From assembly GCA_964410485.1 (NCBI GenBank), contig CAYPHJ010000154.1, positions 1 through 8,410 of the forward strand: a stretch of DNA of 8,410 nt, read 5' to 3'. This document shows positions 1-6,909 of this stretch, one piece after another (within the stretch, counting starts at the first letter, position 1; each line of letters starts with the position of its first letter). The notes below the pieces were generated by a model. It made no database searches. It had not been told where the DNA came from and saw nothing but the letters and a program-made list of their open reading frames with translations. A program made the translations under genes and the position numbers. The DNA is from CAYPHJ01 sp964410485 (GTDB taxonomy: Bacteria > Desulfobacterota > Binatia > UBA9968).

Positions 1-121
1 CCTGCCGCCGCCGTTCTGTGCCTGAGGGCTCATTTTCATTCTCTGCGGGCGAGCGCGAGATCATGAAACACTTCGTGGTGTGATTGTATTTACATGTTGA
101 TTTTGGCTCTTACAATTGGTA

Positions 122-142
122 GTCGAGAAGACTTTGCTCGAC
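122..142 (-). terminator. Weak hairpin downstream of the enoyl-CoA hydratase gene
   Basis: A 6-bp perfect stem (GTCGAG at 122-127, CTCGAC at 137-142) encloses a 9-nt loop. It lies 16 nt past the stop codon of the minus-strand hydratase gene. There is no T-run after it on the minus strand, so it is at best a weak or Rho-assisted terminator. The rest of 1-158 shows no gene or other recognisable structure. Confidence 0.25.
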
Positions 143-158
143 CTCCATCTCTCCCGTC

Positions 159-932
159 TTACTTTCCTTTGAATACCGGCTTGCGCTTTTCGAGAAACGC
201 CTTCATACCCTCGTTGCGATCCTCCGAGGCAAACAGCATGTAAAACGATTTACGCTCGAAATCCAATCCGTCATCGAGGGCTGTGTTGGCCGATTTCAAT
301 ATGGCCTCTTTGGCGGCTTTGACGGCAATGGGCGGTTTGGCGGCAATCTTGTCAGCTATTGTTTTGGCCTCCTCCAAAAGCAGTTCCACAGGCACCACTC
401 GGTTGACAAGTCCATACCGTAGCGCGTCGGCCGCGCTGATAAATTCGCCCGTCAGCACCATTTCCATCGCGCGATGCTTGCCAACCAAACGAGGCAATCT
501 CTGCGTGCCGCCGCTGCCGGGGATTGTCCCAAGATTGATTTCCGGCTGCCCGAACTTTGCGGTTTCCGAAGCAATAATGATGTCGCAGCTCATGGCCAGC
601 TCGCAGCCTCCCCCGAGGGCAAAACCGCTGACCGCCGCAATTATAGGTTTGGAGATCTTGTTGATTCGGTCGCGGTAAGCGAGACGACCATGGACTTTTT
701 CTTCAAAAGGACCAAGGCCTGCCATTTCTTTGATGTCGGCGCCAGCGGCGAACACTTTGTCACCGCCCGTCACAATAATGGCCCGCACCTCCTCGTCGCT
801 ATCGAGCTGTTCGACCGCCAGGCATAGATCCTTGACCAAGTTATAGGAAAGCGCATTGAGCTGCTGGGGACGATTGAGGGTGACAACAGCGACGGCGCCG
901 TCCTTTTGAACGGTAACGCTCTCGAACTCCAT
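159..932 (-). CDS. Enoyl-CoA hydratase (crotonase family)
   Basis: This 257-residue protein is predicted to hydrate trans-2-enoyl-CoA to 3-hydroxyacyl-CoA, a step of fatty-acid beta-oxidation or a related acyl-CoA pathway in the cytoplasm. Its length is normal for a stand-alone crotonase. The oxyanion-hole segments are visible: FAAGADIKEM at residues 61-70, and GFALGGGCELAM around 103-114. Both glutamates that act in true hydratases are present, E111 in GGCELA and E131 in GQPEINLGTIPG, matching the Glu144/Glu164 pair of mitochondrial ECHS1. This favours hydratase over isomerase or decarboxylase members of the superfamily. The start ATG at 930-932 gives the usual N-terminus (MEFESVTVQKDG). Only a distant AAGG (about 13 nt upstream) could serve as ribosome binding site. 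The gene is transcribed away from the ExeA-like gene. The physiological substrate cannot be read from the sequence. Confidence 0.95.
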   Translation of the reverse strand: MEFESVTVQKDGAVAVVTLNRPQQLNALSYNLVKDLCLAVEQLDSDEEVRAIIVTGGDKVFAAGADIKEMAGLGPFEEKVHGRLAYRDRINKISKPIIAAVSGFALGGGCELAMSCDIIIASETAKFGQPEINLGTIPGSGGTQRLPRLVGKHRAMEMVLTGEFISAADALRYGLVNRVVPVELLLEEAKTIADKIAAKPPIAVKAAKEAILKSANTALDDGLDFERKSFYMLFASEDRNEGMKAFLEKRKPVFKGK

Positions 933-1036
933 GACTCGTTCAAAACCTTCAAAGCAGGTAGTGAAAAGGTTCAGCGGCTTTCGCGAGTTTCATACTCAAA
1001 GCTATTCTCATGGCGCCGTAAAGCCGCACCTGCTTA

Positions 1037-1065
1037 CACATACACCATGGTATGGTCCTATTCAA
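1037..1065 (-). promoter_or_regulatory. Possible sigma70-type promoter of the enoyl-CoA hydratase, with a palindrome in the spacer
   Basis: Read on the minus strand, TTGAAT (1065-1060) is followed after exactly 17 nt by TATGTG (1042-1037). These match the -35 and -10 consensus at 4/6 and 3/6 positions. The implied leader is about 100 nt. The spacer contains the perfect palindrome CCATGG (1045-1050), flanked by CATA (1039-1042) and TATG (1051-1054) in inverted order, which would suit an operator. The call rests on spacing and partial matches only. Confidence 0.3.
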
Positions 1066-1241
1066 GTGCGTATTTTTACTAGGAGTTCTTACCCGTCGCG
1101 CTGCAACAAATGAAAACCTCGGCGAGGAGATGGGTGTGGTTTTTCTTTCTCCTGAAACTGATCGCTGGTTGACAGTGTGCTTTTCTCCCCAACCGTCTAG
1201 GTGAAAAGGGCCCTGCTATTCTTCAGCCCAAATTTCTATGC

Positions 1242-1257
1242 TTGACAAAAAATGTCA
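1242..1257 (+). promoter_or_regulatory. TTGACA with an overlapping TGACA/TGTCA palindrome upstream of the ATPase gene
   Basis: A perfect -35-like TTGACA (1242-1247) lies 50 nt upstream of the ATPase start codon. It overlaps an inverted repeat, TGACA (1243-1247), a 5-A spacer, then TGTCA (1253-1257). The best -10-like hexamer, AACAAT at 1268-1273, is 20 nt away, longer than the usual 16-18, so the promoter is uncertain. The palindrome could be an operator or chance. Confidence 0.3.
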
Positions 1258-1297
1258 CTTCGTGCCAACAATACAAAACCGTTTTACAAGATAGATC

Positions 1298-2839
1298 ATG
1301 TATAACGAATTTTTTGGGTTCCGAGAATCGCCATTTAGCGTCACTCCAAACACTCAATTCTTCTATACCAACGATCTCTATCAGGAAGCGTTCGCCAACC
1401 TGTGCTACGGGATTGAGTGGTCGAAAGGACTGATCGTTGTCAGCGGCGAGGTTGGTACGGGAAAGACTACCCTGCTGTACAAGACAATGCGCAGTTTAAA
1501 AGCTACGACTCATCCTGTTTTCTTGTCTTACGATCAACTTACTTATGGCGAATTGCTCCGCCATCTATCGACTGAACTCGGCCTGTCAACAGACGGACAG
1601 GACAGACTCTCAATGGCCACACGGCTCCGAGAGCATCTAGTGGTGCAGCAGAAGAAGGGACACATCCTCGCCCTGCTGATTGATGAAGCTCAAAGTCTAA
1701 GCGATGAGATGTTTGAAGGCATCCGCTTTCTCTCGAATTTTGAAACTGAAAAGGAAAAATTGCTTCAGATCGTCTTGAGCGGCCAACCGGAGCTTGCCCT
1801 GAGGCTCGATCAACCGGGACAACGCCATCTCAAGCAGCGCATCTTCTTCCACTGTCGACTAACCCCGCTGAAGAACGATGAAGTCGGTCGCTACATCGAG
1901 TTCAGGCTGCAGAAGGCCGGTTATGAAAGCCGGCAGTTATTTGTTCCCGAGGCTATTGCCCAAGTTGCCTCCTACTCGCAAGGGGTTCCCCGGCTCATCA
2001 ACATCATATGTGACAATGCTTTGCTTCTTGCGTTTGCGCTCTCGAGAGACCAAGTCCGTGAAGACATGATTGAGGAGGTGGTACGCGATCTCGGACTCAA
2101 AGACGACTGTCAGTTTAAAACGCATTCGCCGTCGACATTGGCTAAAACCGAAGGTGAGAATTGGCTCTTCAGAACGAAGCGGGACATTGAACAACAAGCG
2201 AAATTCGTCGCTGGCGAACCGTCAGATGCGCAAGCAAACGGTTCCAGAGAACCGGCGGAGTTGGAACCGAAAGACGCAGGGCGACGGACGACCCGTCAGC
2301 GTTTGATGGCCATCGCGGCTTGCATGATCCTTATTGCGCTCGCCGGCGCAGTGGGAGTGCTCTCCTCAAAGCAAAACCGTCTAGAACATCATGTTAGAGA
2401 TGTGCATCAGAAAGATCCGCTGGCTGATGCTAGAAGCAATCCAGTAACGCAGGACTCTGACAAATCCCAAGTTGCTGTCTTGCCTGCGAAGACGGGTGCT
2501 CCGACACATGGTGGCGAATCCGGTGAGTCGAGTTCGGATGACGCCAACTCGCAACTGATCACGCCTGAGGTCGAGCACCAAAAGCAGCAATCCCAACCTA
2601 AGACTCGAGGCAAAAAGGAAGTCGTTGCGGAACTGTTTGAGGTCGTTGGGCCGTTTTCGTTCGTACGTCGCACGCCGCGAGCAGACGCAGATATCATCGC
2701 TACGTTGCAGCCCGCCACTCGACTCAACGTACTGAGTGTGAGGGGAGATTACCTCCAGGTGCAGGCTTTTGTAGAAGGCCGCAGGGTCCGCGGCTTTGTT
2801 CATCGAGAGGATGCTTTCTTCGAGCGAACCAAGAAGTGA
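1298..2839 (+). CDS. ExeA/GspA-like AAA ATPase with a transmembrane helix and C-terminal SH3-like domain
   Basis: This 513-residue protein begins with the hallmark of the ExeA/GspA family (MYNEFFGFRESPFSVTPNT, residues 1-19). Walker A is GEVGTGKT at 50-57 and Walker B is LLIDEAQ at 126-132. SGQPEL at 161-166 and the QGVPRLIN segment at 228-235 are also typical. A low-complexity linker precedes one hydrophobic helix at about 336-355. A polar, presumably periplasmic stretch follows, ending in an SH3-like fold at about 447-508 (FSFVRRTPRADADIIATL and a YLQVQ strand). In Aeromonas, ExeA works with ExeB and peptidoglycan to place the type II secretion secretin; related ATPases occur in exopolysaccharide loci. 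By inference this one couples cytoplasmic ATP hydrolysis to a cell-wall contact. No secretion or polysaccharide partner lies nearby. The start is fixed by the family N-terminus although no Shine-Dalgarno sequence precedes it. Confidence 0.88.
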   Translation: MYNEFFGFRESPFSVTPNTQFFYTNDLYQEAFANLCYGIEWSKGLIVVSGEVGTGKTTLLYKTMRSLKATTHPVFLSYDQLTYGELLRHLSTELGLSTDGQDRLSMATRLREHLVVQQKKGHILALLIDEAQSLSDEMFEGIRFLSNFETEKEKLLQIVLSGQPELALRLDQPGQRHLKQRIFFHCRLTPLKNDEVGRYIEFRLQKAGYESRQLFVPEAIAQVASYSQGVPRLINIICDNALLLAFALSRDQVREDMIEEVVRDLGLKDDCQFKTHSPSTLAKTEGENWLFRTKRDIEQQAKFVAGEPSDAQANGSREPAELEPKDAGRRTTRQRLMAIAACMILIALAGAVGVLSSKQNRLEHHVRDVHQKDPLADARSNPVTQDSDKSQVAVLPAKTGAPTHGGESGESSSDDANSQLITPEVEHQKQQSQPKTRGKKEVVAELFEVVGPFSFVRRTPRADADIIATLQPATRLNVLSVRGDYLQVQAFVEGRRVRGFVHREDAFFERTKK

Positions 2840-2964
2840 AGCCACGAGCCACGTGGGTCCAATTTTCGTGTGGCCCCGTAGCTCTAACGTATGATGTTCA
2901 AGATTTTTAAGGCGAGAGACTGCAACCGTTCGGAAGCAATATCAAGAGACCACACCTAACTAAT

Positions 2965-2999
2965 TTGACAGGGCTTAGCTGACCTGCAAATATGACCTG
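2965..2999 (+). promoter_or_regulatory. Promoter of the TetR regulator, with paired TGACCTG repeats
   Basis: TTGACA (2965-2970) and AAATAT (2988-2993) are separated by exactly 17 nt. The start of transcription would then fall near 3000, at most a few bases before the ATG at 3004. Two direct copies of TGACCTG (2980-2986 and 2993-2999), 13 bp apart, bracket the -10 hexamer and could be where a regulator, perhaps the TetR protein itself, binds. The -35 and the spacing are strong while the -10 matches only 3/6 positions. Confidence 0.45.
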
Positions 3000-3003
3000 A
3001 CGA

Positions 3004-3684
3004 ATGCCCAATCGCCTCGAACCCGCCACCCGCCATTACGACGAAAAACTTCAACAGATTCTCAAAACATCAGCGAAAATTTTTGCCGACAAAGGGTTTC
3101 ACCATACTTCGGTGCGGGACATTGCCCGTGGCACGCGCATGAGCCTGGCCGGTTTGTATTATTATTTCAGCACCAAGGAAGAGCTTCTTTATCTGATCCA
3201 GGAACGGTGCTTCTTGACGCTGCTCCAGCACTGGGAAGAGGCCGTGACGCCGGAAATGGATGTGCGTACACGTATCCGCGTCTTTGCTGAAAACCACCTG
3301 AGTTTTTTCTGGCACAATATGCACGAGATGAAAGTCATGGCGCATGAAGACGAGTCGTTGAGCGGCGAATTTGAAGTCAAAATCCTCGTGCTCAAGCGGC
3401 GGTACGTCAAAGTGCTCATGGACTTGATTGAAGAGCTGCAGCGGCAGGAGAACGGCAAACTCATCAATCTGCGTGTGGCGACGTTTTCGCTGTTTGGCAT
3501 GATGAACTGGGTCTACACGTGGTATCAACCGCGCCGCGACCTGCCGTTTCCACAGGTCATCGATCAGATGCTGAGGATTTACTTCTTTGGACTGCTGAAC
3601 GGGGGCAAAGCGGATGCCCCGTGGTTGGCCTCTGGCTCGGCCGCCACCAAGCAGATGTTTTCACTCTGGCCCGAGCGGCAATGA
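3004..3684 (+). CDS. TetR/AcrR family transcriptional regulator (KstR2/FadR-like ligand domain)
   Basis: This 226-residue DNA-binding repressor has a classical TetR helix-turn-helix at about residues 13-62 (ILKTSAKIFADKGFHHTSV, then MSLAGLYYYFSTKEELL). The C-terminal ligand domain contains FSLFGMMNWVYTWYQP (161-176). That segment resembles TetR regulators such as KstR2 and other acyl-CoA-responsive repressors of lipid breakdown, so an acyl-CoA type effector is a reasonable inference but not shown. An in-frame TGA at 2998-3000 means the start cannot lie further upstream, and the next Met (46) falls inside the HTH, so ATG 3004 must be used despite the absence of a Shine-Dalgarno sequence. The gene stands alone between repeat-bearing gaps. 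Control of the hydratase 2 kb away is possible; self-repression is the usual habit of the family. Confidence 0.93.
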   Translation: MPNRLEPATRHYDEKLQQILKTSAKIFADKGFHHTSVRDIARGTRMSLAGLYYYFSTKEELLYLIQERCFLTLLQHWEEAVTPEMDVRTRIRVFAENHLSFFWHNMHEMKVMAHEDESLSGEFEVKILVLKRRYVKVLMDLIEELQRQENGKLINLRVATFSLFGMMNWVYTWYQPRRDLPFPQVIDQMLRIYFFGLLNGGKADAPWLASGSAATKQMFSLWPERQ

Positions 3685-3716
3685 TCGTGTTCGTGGCTCG
3701 TAGCTCGTGGGAAAGG

Positions 3717-3882
3717 ACCAGGCGCCGAGGACGCGGAGGGCACATCAGAGTTTCGCGCCCAGAGCACCAAGAACGCAAAGAAAAGACGGTCTTTTTCTCT
3801 GGCGCTCTGCGCCTGAGGAAACCCTTGGCTCCTTTGCGGCCTTTGCGCGAAAAACTCCGTACTACTACGCCTCCGTGGTGAA
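3717..3882. repeat. Degenerate palindromic intergenic repeat, about 165 bp
   Basis: The gap between the TetR gene and nfo is filled by an imperfect inverted repeat. GAGTTTCGCGC (3748-3758) pairs with GCGCGAAAAACTC (3845-3857). ACGCGGAGG (3731-3739) roughly pairs with GCCTCCGTG (3869-3877). The centre is a near-perfect palindrome around 3788: AGAAAAGAC at 3779-3787, then GTCTTTTTCT at 3789-3798. The text between is rich in AACGCAAAG and CTTTGCG words. There is no open frame with coding character, so it is most likely a non-autonomous dispersed repeat. Its words recur at 7800-7830. Confidence 0.55.
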
Positions 3883-3895
3883 TCCCATCTTGTTC

Positions 3896-4786
3896 TTAGT
3901 CGATCAGACTTCGTAGCACAGCCAAATTCTCGCGGTCTTCCTTCAAATCGGGTCCTTTGGGCGTCTCCAGGCACATGGGCAAACCCCAGAAGCGCCGGTC
4001 GTTAACTAACATGCGAAAACCTTCGAGCCCGATCTCCCCCTTGCCGATGTGCTCATGGCGATCGACGCGGGAGTTCAACGGCTTCTTGGAATCGTTGAGA
4101 TGGAAAGCGGCAATGCGGTCAAAGCCGACAGCCTCGTCAAACTCAGTGAAAGTGCGTTCGTAACCCTCCTTTGTCCGGATATCGTAGCCTGCCGCAAATG
4201 CATGCTCGGTATCGAAGCAGACTCGCAGTCGGTCACCTGCTTTCGCCGCATCGATGATCCTTGCGATCTGATCGAAGCGATATCCGAGAGTGGATCCCTG
4301 TCCGGCGGTAATCTCGAGGGTCACTTTGACGTTGTAACCGGGACAGGCGGTGTGAACGTGGTCCAACGAACGGGCGATGAGCTTGATGCCGGTGTCTTCG
4401 CCGGTGCCCATGTGAGCGCCGGGATGGGCGACTAAATTGGAGATCCCCAGGATCTCACATCGCTCGATCTCATCGATGAACGCTTGAATTGATTTCTTGC
4501 GCAGTGAGTCATCCGGGGAGCCCAAATTCAGCAAATAGGAATCATGCGCGATGACAGTAACAATGCCGGTCTCTTTTTGGTTGTGGTGAAAGGCGGCAAT
4601 ATCATCTTTGTTATAAGGTGTGGCCGCCCACTGGCGCGAAGACTTGGTAAAGACTTGAATAACATCACAACCGGCTTGTTTGCCCAAGAGCAGCGCTTTG
4701 TGAACGCCGCCGGCGATGGACATCTGCGCGCCAAGCAGCGGCTTGCGGGGCGCTTTGCACTTAGCGCTGAGCGCAGAGCGTATCAT
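3896..4786 (-). CDS. nfo: Endonuclease IV (AP endonuclease)
   Basis: This 296-residue protein is the metal-dependent AP endonuclease of base-excision repair, which cuts the backbone 5' of abasic sites in a TIM-barrel fold with three zinc ions. All nine metal ligands of the E. coli enzyme can be placed: H81 (IAHDSYLLNL), H121 (VAHPGAH), E158 (LEITAGQG), D192 and H195 (FDTEHAFAAGYD), H229 (FHLNDSK), D242 and H244 (VDRHEHIGKG) and E274 (LETP). Two usually conserved non-ligand positions differ, LEI for LEN and DTEH for DTCH. The start ATG overlaps the TGA of the upstream DUF885 gene (ATGA), implying translational coupling. It adds about 16 residues before the usual first strand (LLGAQMSIAGG); no internal Met better matches the family start. 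Identity is very secure. Confidence 0.96.
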   Translation of the reverse strand: MIRSALSAKCKAPRKPLLGAQMSIAGGVHKALLLGKQAGCDVIQVFTKSSRQWAATPYNKDDIAAFHHNQKETGIVTVIAHDSYLLNLGSPDDSLRKKSIQAFIDEIERCEILGISNLVAHPGAHMGTGEDTGIKLIARSLDHVHTACPGYNVKVTLEITAGQGSTLGYRFDQIARIIDAAKAGDRLRVCFDTEHAFAAGYDIRTKEGYERTFTEFDEAVGFDRIAAFHLNDSKKPLNSRVDRHEHIGKGEIGLEGFRMLVNDRRFWGLPMCLETPKGPDLKEDRENLAVLRSLID

Positions 4787-6402
4787 TGCGCGAAGTGCCT
4801 TCGTTCCACGAGCGGCAGCGAAATGCTGCCCGCGCTCAGCAGCTTGTCATGAAACGCCATGAGCGCGAATTTGCCGCTCAACCGACTCCGCTCCTGGTCG
4901 CGTAATCGATTGATGATTGACCACCCAAGCGCATAGCCCATCGGTCCGGAAGGTGATTGGCTGTACCAGTTCAAGTCGGCGCACGCCTGGGCGCGGGGAA
5001 AGTGTAGCTCGCGTACCATGAGGTCTGCCGCGTCGTCATAGGACATCTTCCCGGTTTGGGTTTTGACGTCGATGATAATTCTCAGTGCGCGCCATAGCCG
5101 GTCCTTGAGCATAACGAAACGGTGCTCTTTGGATTTGAGAAATCCTTGTTCCTGCATGAGCTGCTCGCAGTAGAGCGCCCAGCCCTCGTAGAAAACGGAC
5201 GATTCGTTCATCAGACGAGGCAATGTCGAGGCGGCGGGAAGCGAGTTGGCCACACAAAACTGGAGATGGTGGCCGGGGTAGCTTTCGTGAACGGAAGTGT
5301 TTTCCAGGCCAACCCAGTTGTGTTCCCTCAGCAAGTCATCATCGCTGACCGGGGTTACATAGTAATAGCCCACCTGGTTGGGATCTTTAGGGGACGGTGA
5401 CAGGTAAGCGGCGAATGGTATCTCGTGCCGGCGAAATTCGGGGGTAGGGACGACGTGAAGCTCCTCCCTTGAAGGAAGGGAAACGAGCTTGTTTGCGGCC
5501 ACGAACTCCCTGGCCGCTTTCATGGCGCGTTGGTAGGCGGAAAGGATTCCTTCCTTCGGTGGGTGATGCTCTTGAATGCGTCTGGCGACTTCTGCAATAG
5601 CTTTTCCCGGCGCCAGCTCGGCGGTTATTGCGGCCAGTTCCGCCTTGGTCTTGTCGAAGAGGTTCTCACCCAGTGCGAGCAGTTTCTGAGCATCGGAATC
5701 AAGAAAGTGTTTCTTAGCAAGGAACAAATTGTAATGCTCTTCGCCGACGGCGTATATGCCGTGGCTGCGGGGTAAGAGGTCTCGTTCGAGAAATGCGGCA
5801 AAATCGACAATTGCGCTTTTTGCCTGGTCTATGGCATGTCGCAACGGTCCGGGATCCGAGACCTCCGTCTGCACCCTCGGATGGTCCGGCAATGTACTGA
5901 GAAAACTGATGCCGCCCTTGGCTGCTTCGATCGCCATCTGAGTCCATAGTCGAGGCGGATTTGCGTCCGCTCGGCTCAGGTTAGCAATCCCCTGGCGGAT
6001 GAGGCTCGGTGAGCGCTCAAGGCGGCGCATCAAGTTGCCAGCCAGATCATCGGTCGGCCGCACAGTGAGAATGTAAATCGCTTCGATTGGGGAGTAGATC
6101 TCCGGCCACTTGAGACGGTAGTCCTCCTTATTGTGAGCGTAGTAGTCCAGAGTCAGTCGACCTTCGAGGAGCGCGTAGTCAATGCGCTGATCCGGGTCGA
6201 GGGCTTCGGTTGAGATGCGGCGGAGCTTATCGAGCGATTCCTCAACGAACGCCTTTTCCGCTCGATATGTCTCGTCGGAGAAGTCCTTCAGGAGGTGATC
6301 GTAGCCTTCGATGCCATAGTAGATGGCTTCTGTCGGGTGAAGGTCGAAATATTTGTTAAAATATTCAGCGCAGAACTGGTCAAACTTTGACATAGTGCTC
6401 AC
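4783..6402 (-). CDS. DUF885 family protein, putative metallohydrolase
   Basis: This 539-residue protein belongs to the DUF885 family, mostly uncharacterised proteins considered to be zinc-dependent peptidase-like enzymes. The family signatures are present: VHESYPGHHLQF (371-382), a variant HE-H metal site, followed by the downstream glutamate motif NESSVFYEGWALYCEQ (399-414) and the SGPMGYALGW segment (485-494). The end (FHDKLLSAGSISLP, about 517-530) is also typical. Length is in the usual 540-600 range, and no signal peptide or membrane helix is seen, so it should be cytoplasmic. The start ATG at 6400-6402 has an AAGGTGG about 12 nt upstream; Met4 is an alternative. It is the first gene of a two-gene unit with nfo through a 4-nt overlap. 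The substrate is unknown and a role in DNA repair is not implied by this pairing alone. Confidence 0.88.
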   Translation of the reverse strand: MSTMSKFDQFCAEYFNKYFDLHPTEAIYYGIEGYDHLLKDFSDETYRAEKAFVEESLDKLRRISTEALDPDQRIDYALLEGRLTLDYYAHNKEDYRLKWPEIYSPIEAIYILTVRPTDDLAGNLMRRLERSPSLIRQGIANLSRADANPPRLWTQMAIEAAKGGISFLSTLPDHPRVQTEVSDPGPLRHAIDQAKSAIVDFAAFLERDLLPRSHGIYAVGEEHYNLFLAKKHFLDSDAQKLLALGENLFDKTKAELAAITAELAPGKAIAEVARRIQEHHPPKEGILSAYQRAMKAAREFVAANKLVSLPSREELHVVPTPEFRRHEIPFAAYLSPSPKDPNQVGYYYVTPVSDDDLLREHNWVGLENTSVHESYPGHHLQFCVANSLPAASTLPRLMNESSVFYEGWALYCEQLMQEQGFLKSKEHRFVMLKDRLWRALRIIIDVKTQTGKMSYDDAADLMVRELHFPRAQACADLNWYSQSPSGPMGYALGWSIINRLRDQERSRLSGKFALMAFHDKLLSAGSISLPLVERRHFAQ

Positions 6403-6432
6403 ATACCACCTTCGCGCGCCGGCTTCAAATTT

Positions 6433-6447
6433 CCCGCTTACGGCGGG
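6433..6447. promoter_or_regulatory. Small perfect hairpin in the DUF885/EVE divergent gap
   Basis: CCCGC (6433-6437) and GCGGG (6443-6447) form a 5-bp GC stem with a TTACG loop, followed by TTT. It sits in the 96-nt gap between divergent genes and just upstream of the EVE promoter, so an operator-like role is more plausible than termination. It may also be chance. Confidence 0.25.
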
Positions 6448-6448
6448 T

Positions 6449-6492
6449 TTGTGTTACAGTCACGTGGTGTTTTATAAAACCTCTGGGGAGGT
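6449..6492 (+). promoter_or_regulatory. Promoter and ribosome binding site of the EVE-methyltransferase unit
   Basis: TTGTGT (6449-6454) and TATAAA (6473-6478) are 18 nt apart and resemble a sigma70 promoter. The strong Shine-Dalgarno GGGGAGGT (6485-6492) is 6 nt before the EVE ATG at 6499. This is one of only two clear Shine-Dalgarno sequences in the window, the other preceding the selenoprotein candidate. The implied 5' leader is very short. Confidence 0.45.
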
Positions 6493-6498
6493 TGCATC

Positions 6499-6909
6499 AT
6501 GGCGAACCGCTGGCTTTTCAAGACGGAACCGACCGCCTATTCTTTTCAGCAGCTGCAAAAAGACAAAAAGACGGTCTGGGATGGCGTAAAAAACAATCTG
6601 GCGCTCAAACATCTGAAGGAAATAAAAGAGGGCGATTCAATCCTCGTCTATCATACGGGAGACGAGAAAGCGGCGGTCGGCATAGCGCGTGCGGTAAGCG
6701 GCGGGTATCCTGACCCGAGCAAAAAAGATCCAAAGCTGGTGGTGGTCGACATTGAAGCAGTCAAGCCACTGCCACGCCCGGTGACTCTTGCCGAGATCAA
6801 AGCGAACTCCAAACTCGCGAAATTCGATCTCGTTCGGCTACCTCGTCTTTCGGTGATGCCGGTTACGGAGGAACAGTGGACTGTCATTGAAGGGATGGCA
6901 AAAAAATGA
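6499..6909 (+). CDS. EVE domain-containing protein
   Basis: The 136-residue product is a single EVE domain, a PUA-like fold of the thymocyte-nuclear-protein-1 type thought to read modified bases in nucleic acids. The start WLFKTEPTAYSF (residues 5-16) and the WDGVKNNLALKHLKEIKEGD stretch (27-46) match the family's ligand-pocket core, followed by ILVYHTGDEKAAVGIARAV (48-66) and YPDP. Length fits the family (about 130-155). It is first in a unit with the methyltransferase, overlapping it by 4 nt (ATGA at 6906-6909). EVE proteins often accompany DNA-modification or restriction genes, but no restriction partner is present, so a housekeeping or RNA-linked role is equally possible. Confidence 0.92.
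   Translation: MANRWLFKTEPTAYSFQQLQKDKKTVWDGVKNNLALKHLKEIKEGDSILVYHTGDEKAAVGIARAVSGGYPDPSKKDPKLVVVDIEAVKPLPRPVTLAEIKANSKLAKFDLVRLPRLSVMPVTEEQWTVIEGMAKK

Larger units (their letters stand above)
933..1297. other. 365-nt divergent intergenic region
   Basis: This gap separates the divergent hydratase and ATPase genes and should hold both promoters. A possible minus-strand promoter lies at 1037-1065 and a TTGACA with a TGACA/TGTCA palindrome at 1242-1257. The short open frame at 931-1113 has no family resemblance and no ribosome binding site, so I do not call it. Nothing else is recognisable here. Confidence 0.6.

Noticed and set aside
931..1113. A 60-codon plus-strand frame in the hydratase/ATPase gap.
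   Set aside because: It starts inside the hydratase start region on the other strand, lacks a ribosome binding site and has no protein-like pattern.
2841..2874. GCCAC/GTGGC hairpin after the ATPase gene as a terminator.
   Set aside because: Only 5 bp with a long loop and no T-run; not distinguishable from chance.
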